This document shows positions 13,501 to 25,500 of a stretch of 64,000 bases of DNA, one piece after another. The first letter of the stretch is position 1; every line of letters begins with the position of its first letter. The notes below the pieces were generated by a model. That model worked only from the letters and a program-made list of their open reading frames with translations. It ran no database searches and was not told where the DNA came from. A program made the position numbers and the translations under genes. The stretch comes from Nematostella vectensis (lineage: Eukaryota > Cnidaria > Anthozoa > Actiniaria > Edwardsiidae), in the NCBI RefSeq assembly GCF_932526225.1, contig NC_064036.1:1612001-1676000 (forward strand), written 5' to 3'.

Positions 13501-16500
13501 TTTTTGGGCTCCAATCACACCAGCGGCCTCGTCAAAAGCCGCAGTCGATACGGTGGCTATTTCTTCTTTGCTCAACGCCACCAGCATACTTCCCATAGCG
13601 ATCAAGTCTGCGCCACTCCTGGAGGACATGTCTACAGAAAAAAACGAGACAATCTTTCGTCTACTCGCCGTCATTATTTCTATTGATAATCACCATCATT
13701 TTCATCATCATTATCATAATCATCATCATTATCATCATCAACATCATCATTGTCATATCATCATAATCGCATTATCTACCACCCAATGTCATCAAAGATC
13801 TTTGTCTTCATCGCCTTACCATCATCACCATAACAATAATCATCATCATCATGGAATTACTTTATCACTACTATCACGTTTATCAAAATGACGACTGAAA
13901 TCTCATTCACATTCGCTCCAAATCATTCCGTATGTATACAGTATTGCTAATGTTAAATTAATTAATTTATTTATTTAGAAGCCTCCGTCACGACGTAACG
14001 AAGGGGCTGCTAACGGACGCGAGGTCGCGGCGAGGCAAACCCCGACACACTACACGTGACAGGACATTACTAATATTACAGAACTAACAAGAAAAATAAG
14101 ATAAAGATCAATACACATAAAGTAACAAAGCATAAAAGCCACCAACATTCAATGTTCAGCGATCTGCAATGAGGGCAGATAAAGGTAGGTGACTGTTTAA
14201 CATTGAGAGGTAGATTATTCCAAAGTGTTACAACTCTGTTAAAAAAAAGAGTCTCTGAAAAGTGATGTCCTGAAGCGGCGGCGGCAGAGATTGAGCGAAG
14301 AGGCGCCCCTGGTGCGCCACGGTTAAAAGTAGCAAAATCTGCTAATGGAAGGTCGTATTCACCGGAGATTGCTGCCTTATACATGAAGCATAGATCTTTG
14401 AATTCATGCCAATAGGACACGGAGTATGTTAAGCGTGCGTAGGCGAGACTTGTAGCGTGGCCTTAGATCCGGATTAGGATGGCATGATAAAAGCTTGAGA
14501 TCGGATATGTTGGTCTATTAATTTTCTTTACCCGCATTTCGCTTTTTCCGTCTTGACGCGCTCTCCATTTTGCTCCAAATGACCCCTGCCTTCTCTTTGT
14601 CAAATTGCATTTGCCCAAACACATCCGACAAGCCTTTGACAATTTGCTGTAAAAAAAAAAACATTGTCATATTTATTTTGATTGAGGTGAGGGACAGATG
14701 GTATCCTATGTTTAGACAGGTTCGTAGCATGGGGGCGAGGCACTGGGGGCACGTACCCCCCCTAATATTTTCAAAAATTATAAGGAAATTGCCAGTAGGG
14801 GCGTGGCCGTGCCCCTAAATATTTTTTTATGTTTTTGTGCCCCCCCCCCCCCCAATATTTCGGGGTCTGCTACGACACTGTTACACCAACTTAAACCATC
14901 TGTCAGGTCTACAGCAGGTCAGTTAGTACAAAGGCACACACCAATATTATAAAAGAACAAATACGATTATTTTATTGAGCCAACACCCCTCCTCCCCCCT
15001 TCTATGCCTTGACCATGTCTCCCTGGGACCCGAGGATAATCAATATGATTTGACGTCAGGAATGAAATGAAAACAGGTCACCCATAAAGCAATGCGGGCT
15101 CCGACACATGGATTCCCACGTGCAGTATAAAATGAAAGTTACATAGTAAGGTTAATCGAGAGACATAATTATATACGTACATTTGGAATTTTTTGAAGAT
15201 CAGCAACGGACGCAGCCTCTAGTATCCCTCCAAGAGTGTCAACATCGTCTTTTGTCAAGCGTGTAAAAGCATCCTGGAGATCGCCATCGCCCCTGTGTGA
15301 TGAAAAAGACAAATAGTGTTTATTAGACAACAGGCACTCACAACGGCATCTAACTGGTTCTTTTAATAGCAATGGATTCGAAGTACGGAAATAAATAGAG
15401 CAAGAAAAGTTACTTGGTTTTATTCCTAAATCCTAAAGTAACACATTAAATAACGAAAAGAGAAGTCGGATCCGGTTTTCCAGTAAAATCTTTATTTCAA
15501 CTATTTCCGCTCTCTGCTCTAAAACTGCACTTGATGCATAGATGCCAGGCATGTTATACATTGCTTCATTATTTTTGGAAACCTGTCTGTTTCCAGGGGC
15601 AAGTCCCCCCAATATTTTCAAGAATTATAAGTAAAAACCAGTAGGGGCGTGACTGTGACCCTCGATATTTTCTTCATGTTTCTGTGTCGTGCCCCCCCCC
15701 CCCCCCCCCCCCAATATCTCACCTAATGGCCTGCTTGTATCTTTGGAGCAATCGCTGCTTCTGTTGGGCGGAAAGTTTGTGCGCCAACTCAGCCATCGCC
15801 TCCACAATGCCTTTGATATACTGCTCAGGTAATTGGTCGATCTCATCAGGCTTGATGTCGACCATGACAGCTGCACACTCACGCACGTCGTCGTCTGTCA
15901 AGTCACGCAATGCCATGTCGCGGCCCAAGGCACGTGCCTTACCCTAGACAGAAGAAATGCAAGTTAAAGTTAGCCTGGGGGGGGGGATGGTGGGGAGTGC
16001 TCGACATAGCTTAAATGCGTGATGACTTTTATGCCATAAAAGCCAGCGTTGGCCCAGCAATTGTGTGCTGTTTGTATACCATATTTTATGAGACTGTGAT
16101 GATGTTTAAAATGTTGCTGCTGGGGAGGCCGACACTCACGGCATTGTTTAGCATAATATGATTGCGGTTGTGAAGCGTTTCAGGTTGCCTTTTGTATTTC
16201 TCGAATATGACGACTCTGTCGCTGTTTGGTCTTAACTCATAAAGCATGACTACTCTGTTGCGCATGACAACAAGACTAGCGCTGTTTGTACGTGGCTTAG
16301 CCCATTGAGCGTGACAAGACTAGCGCTGTTTGTACATGGCTTAGCTCATATCGTGACAAGACTAGCGCTGTTTGTACATGGCTTAGCTCATATCGTGACA
16401 AGACTAGCGCTATTTGTACGTGGCTTAGCTCATATCGTGACAAGACTAGCGCTATTTGTACGTGGCTTAGCTCATATCGTGACAAGACTAGCGCTATTTG

Positions 16501-19500
16501 TACGTGGCTTAGCTCATCGAGCTCGACAAGACTAGCGCTGTTTGTACGTGGCTTAGCTCATTGAGCGTGACAAGACCTGCGCTGTTTGTATGTGGCTTAG
16601 CTTATTGAGCGTGACAAGACTAGCGCTGTTTGTACGTGGCTTAGCTCATCGAGCTCGACAAGACTAGCGCTGTTTGTACATGGCTTAGCTCATTGAGCGT
16701 GACAAGACTTGCGCTGTTTGTACGTGGCTTAGCTCATTGAGCGTGACAAGACTTGCGCTGTTTGTACGTGTCTTAGCTCATTGAGCTTGACAAGACTAGC
16801 GCTGTTTGTGCGTGGCTTCTTTCAAGGATCTCACCTTAAGCTGCATCAGTTTCTTCAGTAGTGTCGACTTAACGCTTTTTGGAATCTCTTCCAAGCGACT
16901 ACTGATTAATTGCAAGACAGCTTCTTGGGCAGCCTCTGGGGTCAGGTTCTTGATTTCCTCGTCTTTCAAGTACATGACAAAGGGACCTAGAGCAATGACT
17001 TCATCCTCGTCTCTCGGCATAATATCACCAATCTTTTTTCTGACCAGCTCCATAAAGGCTTCTTTCTGAGAAAATCACACAGATAATCATTAAGATTGAG
17101 TGATTCTTTGCGCGTGTGCTTGCGTGACAGAGATCAAAAACGTTAAAGCTTTATAGCTATTACCTGCACTGTTGTCAAGCGATAGAATTGCTTTTTAAAG
17201 ACATCTATATAGTCGTAAACTGTTTCCGCTGACATGACGCTCATGGCAAGTACTTTTGATCTGAGGAATCCATTGATCAAACTTCCAGAAACGCTATGGA
17301 GAAGCAATACATTAGTACGAAAGCAAGTCAAGTTTACGAATTGTTTAATGTTATAGTTACAATATCTACAATTTTAATGCATATATTGAACGATTATTTG
17401 AAGGTTTCTGGTTCGTACGATTCATACGGAATTCATACCATTTTCAGCCAATAGGAGAGCCAGCTCGCATTACGTCATTACATCACGCCGTTGAAAATTC
17501 CTCATTCATTCTCTAACACCACTTCCCTGCTCTTATCGTCCGTAATGTGCCTAATGTCGGCCGTGTGCATCATGGTCTGTTTTTGTCCGGTGTGTGTCCA
17601 ATGTGTGGACTGTGTATTAATTATGTCCATTGTTTGTCCGGTGTGTGTCCAATGTGTGGGCTGTGTATTAATCATGTCCATTGTTTGTCCGGTGTGTGTC
17701 CAATGTGTGGGCTGTGTATTAAAAATGTCCATTGTTTGTCCGGTGTGTGTCCAACATGTGGGCTGTGTATTAATCATGTCCATTGTTTGTCCGTTGTGTG
17801 TCCGGTGTTTTGGCTGTGTATTAATTAAGTCCATTGTTTGTCCGGTGTGTTAGTCCGTTGTGTCTCCAATGTGTGGGCTGTGTATTAATTATGTCCATTG
17901 TTTGTCCGGTGTGTTTGTCCGGTGTGTGTCCAATGTGTGGGCCGTATTGATCATATCCTGTGTGAATTATTTTCTTTGCTTGCTCGTGAAGGTTCAATGT
18001 TTGTCCGTTGTTCGTCGGGTATCGGTTGAGTAAGTCTCCATTTTTCGTTCAAAGCTGCATGCTTTCTTTTTACTTACCTATTTTATTATCAAACGTATCA
18101 GCGCCTCCGATATCTCCGGGAGGCGTCGCAGTCCTCCTATGACATCTTTGGTCAAAGCCGAAGGTGGTATTTTAAAAACCTCATCTATATGAAGCTCAAA
18201 CAAGAAGCTTCCAAGGCTATTGACGTCATTGCTTTGCCACTTAGAAATCTACAAAGACGACAAAGCATTATCAGACATAGCAAGCAAAACTTTTGGTGGT
18301 CGTTGTTATGGCCGCCCTGTATTTTTACATTATCTCCCATCTGCTTGCTATGCGTTCATACTTCGCCGCTTACTTCTAAACTTTTTTTAAAATAAATTTT
18401 TATTATCAACACTGATAATACACATTATACAAACAATACTGCACTATTTCCCTATACAACATACCCCTCAAACTAAACGGAAAAAAAGAAAAACTAAATT
18501 TTAATACAGAGAAAATAAAAAAAAATAAAAAACAGAGACAAAAACCGAACAACGAAAGTCACCGTTAGAGAGAATGGACAAAGGGAAGGATTGGGCCCCA
18601 TTTCTTATAATGAAACTCTAATTTATCATTTTCAGATGCTATTGTTTTTTCTATTTGGAAAACTACTTTCACCCTTTTCTTGAAGCAATCTCGATATGGT
18701 TTTGTTTTGTTCAATTTACTTTCAGATGTGATATTTAGCTAGGATCAAAAGGTGGTTGATCAGCAAAGAGTTCTCAAATACCGCTAAAGCCCCAAGGATT
18801 ACGTCTACTTCTTTTAAAAGAGGAAGATGTATATTGAGGCTTGATAACCAAGCTTGGAAAGATTGCCAGAAACTTTGCACTTCGTTTCAGGAAAAGAAAA
18901 AGTGCTCCAAGCTCAACATCCGACGGAAAAAGGAACAAAGAGGCGATGTTTCCTCACCAATTTTAATTCTAGACTTAGCTTTGATAGAATTAATCCATGG
19001 TAGGTCGAATGTGTTTTCTACTTCATTTGAGCGACTTAAAATGCCCTTTTCCATAATTTCAAACTTTGGTGCTGGCCCGTGCGCTATCTAATAACAAGTT
19101 TTTTTTTTCACAGAAAACGTAAATAGAAAATATACAGTTGATTTTGTACTGGATTGAATTTATATTTATAGACCCATAAAGTCTGAGTGAAGCCTTAAAG
19201 GGGGGGGGGGGTGAATAGATGTACGATATTTTTAGATCCGCATGTTTTGACAGATAAACAATGGCATCGATTGAAATTCATTTAAAATCCGAAATTGGAC
19301 CGTCAAAGCAGTCAAAATCCGAAATCCGCACCCAAATTGTCGACAGATCCGTGATCCGCCGTATTTCCAAAATCCGCCAATCCGCTGAATAATCATCAAA
19401 ATCCGTAATCCGTAAGCATTTCGGGGCTTTATCTTTGATAAAGAAAATATTGAGGGCTTTGCCACAGACATTACATTCCATATTTGAAAGTCCGCCTCAA

Positions 19501-22500
19501 GCATATTTTTCATTCTTTTGTCGCCCTAGAACCGTGTACGTCGAGAATTTCCACGTAAACTTGCATGTATTCGTGTTTTCTACAATTTTTTAGGCTGCTA
19601 TTTTGAAACAGGTCCAGGCCCTAGCGTTTTTAGAACATCACAGGTCTCCCGCGCTCAAGCCCGAGGCACTTTTAGACCACTTGCTATTGCTATTGAGCAT
19701 ACTTACGTCCTTGTTTTCTATCAAACCGTTGGCGATAGCTTTTCTCTGGAATTAATACAAAAAAGAATTAGATCAAAGCCTACTGCTTAAAAAGAAGCGT
19801 AAGAATACAAGGACAGTGCTCCACCGGAAGAAAACAAAAGGCACCTGTTCTGGGGTTGCGTCTTTGTAGATGTTTCTGATATTACGTCTCTCCGACAGGG
19901 TAAGCCTGGCCAAGTTTAAAGATTTCAGCTCACGAAGAGTCATTGCAGGAATGAGTTGCACCATGCGTACGACGTCTTCTTTCGTCCAGTTCGCAGGGCC
20001 GCCTTTCCTTTCAGTGATTTTTTTAAACAATCGTCTTTTCTGTAATGTTACAGAACAGAGAGCATCGTTAAATCGAAAGGGAGACTTGCCCTTAGCCTAG
20101 TTCTGGGCTTTTTTTAGTTTTATATTTTCCCATTATTCATATAAGACTATTGGCTGCTATCAATAGACCCCGCTACCTCGGACTTCCGTTAGCCCGAACT
20201 GATTTTCATCTCCGTTCAAAGTTCAAGCTCTGGCGAGGTAATTTACTTCTTTGTCTTTCTATTTTTCAAGTAGTTTTGTGATGTCCGTCCTGTCTAGTGA
20301 TTGTCATGGCTTTGTGACTACCTTTCCTCTGCGTATCTTGGAAAGATCCATGTTGGGCAAAACGTTCAGCAAGACGATAGGGTCGAGACGGTCGATGCCC
20401 TCATCGGAAAGACACCCCGTCAACCCTCCCAACCTGAGACAAGTGAAAAAACACATTTATACAAATTTCGTGAAATCATCTGTAACAATAGGCAATATAA
20501 CCGGCCCTTGCCCTTTCCCAGTATTTTGTTTTATAATCTTTATCATTCATGATTTTTCTTGATTACGAGTAAACGTACTTATTTATCTTCTCTTCCGTCC
20601 ATGTTGTGTCTTGTAGCTTTCGGCACACTTTCTTCATCTGGTCCTTGTTTAATATGTTTCTACCCAGTGACTCAATGGAATCAAGAATCTGTCCAAAACG
20701 AATGTAATCACCGAACAAGCTGCAGACATATTTCAACAGAAAATCTCAAGGCTTGAGAATTTTTGGGGGGAGGGATGGGGTATATTTATTTTTTGAGGGA
20801 GGGGTGGGGTATACCCCCGAAGGGGCTCTCAAGCTAAAGCAAAATGGCTTTCCTGCTATTATTGAATCAATCAGCAGACGTTTGCCGTTCAGAAAGCTCT
20901 CGCGCACAATAAAGATCTCACATGCGTGTTGGATAAGTGGCGCTACAAAAAATAGAAAAATAGGCAAATTGTGATTTTCTATTAAGGATATCGCTAAAAA
21001 GCTGGAGATTTGGTGCTCCGCGCGGGAGAGCGGGAGAAGATGTCCAAAATGAGGGAGAGTTGGCAAGTATGCTTAAGAAGGAGGATTTAGCCGGCCATTT
21101 TCATAAATTGCGCTGTCGCCGAGTAGAATTGGATTATAGGCACATGGACAGGCCGCTGGGCTTAAGACACGTACTGCGGGCTCACAGAAACGAACTCGAA
21201 ATCGAGCCTAATGAACAGGTCGACGTCGGAATCAATCAGGTTTGGCACTCCAGAACCAGAGCAGGCCTCAGAGTATTTTTTTAATATCGGGGGAGGAAGG
21301 GGGGTGCCTCAGTACCCCATCCCCTGTCCCTGAGACACTTTCTAAACGTACAGCTGTCTAAGCATCGCTGCAACAGTCGCGCAACATGTCTCCGATGACG
21401 TCATCAGGGCTAAAAAATGCTAGTTTGAAGGAGTAATTTAGAATATCGAATATTTGACATTCTTCTAAGAGCCTATAAAATCTATGGTAATCTCGATGTC
21501 TTTAGGGCTACTTGCGGATCTGTAGCAATGACGTGGAGCTAGTTTTGCCCTTCGACAAAACGATAACTGGCGCTTTTGGCGAGAGACCTTTATTACTCAC
21601 CAAAGAACCCGGGATATTATCCAGTTCTTTCGTCTGCAGACATCCGGGAAACATTCTAAGAGCTTGACGATACCATTCACTAGGGCTACCATAGTAATGC
21701 CTGGCTCCGGAACACATTGCTTTCATTTGGCCGGCAGACGGTGTATGATCTCTTTCGATTTTTGATTTTCTGTCACACGGAAAGAATAGCGTTTAGTTAA
21801 CTTAACCATTTCTAGTGAATTACTTAAGAACCCCACCCTGCGTTTTTCTGTGGGTATGTACGCCACTGCGAACTAATTCTAAAGAGTGGTAAAACTTTAA
21901 AAAAAAATTGCATTGACTTGATGATGTCGTGATTTGGGCCCCATTTGAGCAAGTTTGACCTCCTCTCTGTCCAGATAATCCTTCATCCTCCAAATTTGTA
22001 AACTGTCTAGACGAAAATTTGTCCACTTAAAAAGGATTCAATACCCAATTTATCTATTTGCAGATGGCGGGAAAAGGGGGTCAGGGAAAGGGTTGGGGAT
22101 GTTCACCCTGCCATATTTAAATTCCCCCCTCAGCTCTAGCTAGCTCTTCTTAGATCACTAGTACGTAGTTTAGACGTAGTATAGACGAATAACTAATGAC
22201 AGTTACTACTAACACACTCAGGAGGTTCGGCAGACTGGTTTTTACAAGCCGTAGCAGCAATTTAGGCGATAGCCCGCCTAAACACTGAAACAATAAAACA
22301 CCAAATGTTAGACGGGAAACTCTATAGTGGTAATAAAAAAATCTGTCGTAAAACAAGACTTCCGCCCCCCACTTAGCAACTCCTGGCTAACGCGCCTTGT
22401 TTTACTGGTCAAGGAACTTGTTTTACTGTTCTAGGAACTGGTTTTACTGTTCTAGGTACTGGTTTTACTGTTCTAGGAACTTGTTTTACTGTTCTAGGAA

Positions 22501-25500
22501 CTGGTTTTACTGTTCTAGGTACTGGTTTTACTGTTCTAGGAACTTGTTTTACTGGTCAAGGAACTTGTTTTACTGTTCTAGGAACTGGTTTTACTGTTCT
22601 AGGAACTGGTTTTACTGTTCTAGGAACTGGTTTTACTGTTCTAGGAACTGGTTTTACTGTTCTAGGAACTGGTTTTACTGTTCTAGGTACTAGGTGATAC
22701 TTTATAGAGCCCTTGGCAGCCACACACATTGTTGTATGTAACCGCCTAATAGTAAACTCTTATGCGCATACCGAATTCTATTGACTATACTGCAAAGTTT
22801 CTCCAAATAAGACGATGAGATTTCTGGTAATTCGCTAGAATGACAAAATGGTGGCTGCAGAGACTCCCTAATAGATTTATTGGTACATTCCATGAAAAAT
22901 AGGTAGTTTCTTATATAATCACTTATAGATAATGCTCAGCTCGATCGGGAGTATTTTTACCACAAAAATTATATTGTACACATAGTAGCTATCAGAACAG
23001 TGGCCAATTGCTGTTTCTCAATACCGTTTCAACTTCTGTTATATCCTGTTGGGTCCAGTTAACCAAAGACTTTTCTTCCATCTTTCGAAGAACGATGACT
23101 TCCTTAAGTCTATCGCGGATTCCTCTATTCAAATGCTGTGGTGAAAATATTAGGTCTAATCATTGGTGGACAAAGATTTAGAGGCAAAGCAACACGGGCC
23201 GATCATTACATATAGCCGTAGCAGGAATGGAATTATTGTGGGGGGGGGGGGGGGGGGTGGCACGATACAGAAACACTAAAAAATATATATTTGGGGGGCA
23301 CACAAACCCCTACTGGTGATATCCTTACATTTTTTAAAAATACTGGGGGGAGGGGGACATACCCCAGTGTCCCACCTCCCCCCAGTACGTCCTTCTAGAA
23401 ATTGCCCTCCTAAGTCTCTATTATTATCAGCACCACCACCACCACAAAATGGGAACAATAAATATCTTACTTATTGTTACATGGTTCTGTGCGTGACAAA
23501 TCGTATAAACCACATAGATGGTACTCTGCCTGACCTTTGTCTGTTTGTCTCATTAAGAAATGCTCGAAATTTGTCTGCTGGCAATTTGGACAAATAGCTT
23601 CCCATTTCTCTCTTTGTTGCGACGTGGCACATTCTTTGGCTCACTGCGCGGGCCTGCTCGACATTCAATCCCGAAATTTGAGTTCTCTGTTAAATAAAAA
23701 CAAAATAACTTACTTTAGATAAAGTTTAGTTTTAGACAAAAAGCGATATAAAGGCCCTTACCCAAGATTTTTCTTGGGGGTGGGAAATCAGAAAAAAAGG
23801 ACCTGATTTTTCCGGGGCCGGGGAGTAGGCCTTTCCAGTTTGTGCTCGGCATTATTTTAGCGTAATTTGGGTTTAGGAGCACTATTTTGATCAGAGAGCA
23901 CTTTTTGGGTAAACAAGTCAACTTCTAGCTATTTAAACCAAAATTACTAGATTTTGTTGTCTTATATAGACATTTCTAGTTTCCTTAACTACAAATACTA
24001 TTATCTCAACTAGGCTAAGACTGTAAGACTGGTGATTTCGACATTTTAATGGGTAGCCTGTGCTTTGGTAACCACAAATATTGGGTAGTCTGTTGAGTTC
24101 ATTACAATTATAGAATGCCTTATCTAGAAGATCTGTTTGCCATGTTTTCCTGTTTTACATTTATTGTAATTATTTATCGTAAGGAGATTGTTTTAATTAA
24201 GGTCTGTTATCAGGTTTGACATTGACATTGGTGATGTTTTTCAGTAGTATGCAAATAACAAAGGTAAAAAAACACAAAAGAGAACAAAGTCATTTATAAT
24301 ACATTTAGCTGTTATACACTAAAGTGTGATTTACCCTTTCATGGACAACAATATCAGATACTCTAATGCATGTATTTAATAAAAGCAATATTCTTTCTTT
24401 TATTCTAATTTTAAATAAAACACAACTTATCTCTAAATTGTTTTAAAAATATACGGTAATTTTCTTTTCGCCAATGAGCACTATTTGAGCACTATTTTGA
24501 TTTTGGAGCACTTTTTAAGCACTTTTTAGGTGTTTTTGGGAGCACTTTTCTGGCTTTTTGGGAGCACTATCTGGAAACGCCTACCGGGGAGAGGGGGGGT
24601 TTTCTGCAGTATCTCCACGGGGCGTTTATTATCGGATTTGGCTTTACCCTTTCATGGACAACAATATCAGATACTCTAATGCATGTATTTAATAAAAGCA
24701 ATATTCTTTCTTTTATTCTAATTTTAAATAAAACACAACTTATCTCTAAATTGTTTTAAAAATATACGGTAATTTTCTTTTCGCCAATGAGCACTATTTG
24801 AGCACTATTTTGATTTTGGAGCACTTTTTAAGCACTTTTTAGGTGTTTTTGGGAGCACTTTTCTGGCTTTTTGGGAGCACTATCTGGAAACGCCTACCGG
24901 GGAGAGGGGGGGTTTTCTGCAGTATCTCCACGGGGCGTTTATTATCGGATTTGGCTTCAAAAAAGTTTGCTTTTTAGGATAATGACATACCAGAGTGATC
25001 CTATGCCTATTTTTTTTTATCTAATTCGCTCATACTTTATTGTTTTGCCTACAAATTGCACGTCTATTGCGAACTGGAATGGAGACAGAAGTGGAACTAG
25101 ACACTAGAAGCTTGACGAGGCGGCTAAGATATTATTACTGTAAATCTCAAGCTTTGAGCAATAGTAATCTCCTACACACAGTTGTTCTTACCTCTATCAC
25201 GCAACGCGCACTGGTCTTTAAGTGAAAAATTACGGTTAACCGTAATAACGATACCGAAAAACGCCTTTTGTTATCCGTTTTAACGTATAAAACGCCTACT
25301 TTTTAGCCGTCGCCCTCTTCTAAATGATCTTGCATAAAAAAAATGTATTATCGTATGTCTACCATACAGGCAGACTGGTGTGACCGGGTGGTATTTTGGG
25401 TTATTTTAGATTTTGCAAAGATTTTAAGTAAGCGATTTTTGGATTGCGATTATAATTGTTTTACGTATTTTACGGATTGTTTCTCAAACGTGATTCTAAT

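Larger units (their letters stand above)
10598..18248 (-). other. Mesothelin-like gene: exons 13-24
   Basis: Exon 13: 18078-18248, ending in an in-frame TAG directly before GTAAGT. Exon 14: 17164-17293. Exon 15: 16835-17065. Exon 16: 15723-15943. Exon 17: 15181-15292. Exon 18: 14532-14646. Exon 19: 13453-13631. Exon 20: 13184-13363. Exon 21: 12646-12788. Exon 22: 12420-12559. Exon 23: 11500-11597. Exon 24: 10598-10736. From exon 14 to exon 24 every junction is phase-consistent. Exon 18 ends in a basic stretch (SRRKKRNAG), a possible proprotein-convertase-type site like the furin site known in mesothelin precursors; that function is inference. Confidence 0.78.
19707..23686 (-). other. Mesothelin-like gene: exons 4-12
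   Basis: Exon 4: 23525-23686 (a donor at 23534 is also possible, but the longer form keeps phase 0). Exon 5: 23025-23135 (VNWTQQDITEVET). Exon 6: 22772-22854 (ELPEISSSYLEKLCSIVNRI). Exon 7: right end 21769, left end 21601 with a strong GTGAGT donor or 21588 with a weaker GTCTCT donor; only the latter fits exon 8. Exon 8: 21352-21409. Exon 9: 20579-20719. Exon 10: 20322-20433 (LGGLTGCLSDEGIDRL). Exon 11: 19845-20039 (NWTKEDVVRMVQLIPAM). Exon 12: 19707-19745, 39 nt. Exons 5 and 11 share an NWTxxD pattern, suggesting internal repeats of the fold. Confidence 0.72.

Noticed and set aside
13478-13891. His-rich plus-strand ORF of 137 residues
   Set aside because: It is the antisense of exon 19 of the mesothelin-like gene continued into a trinucleotide microsatellite.
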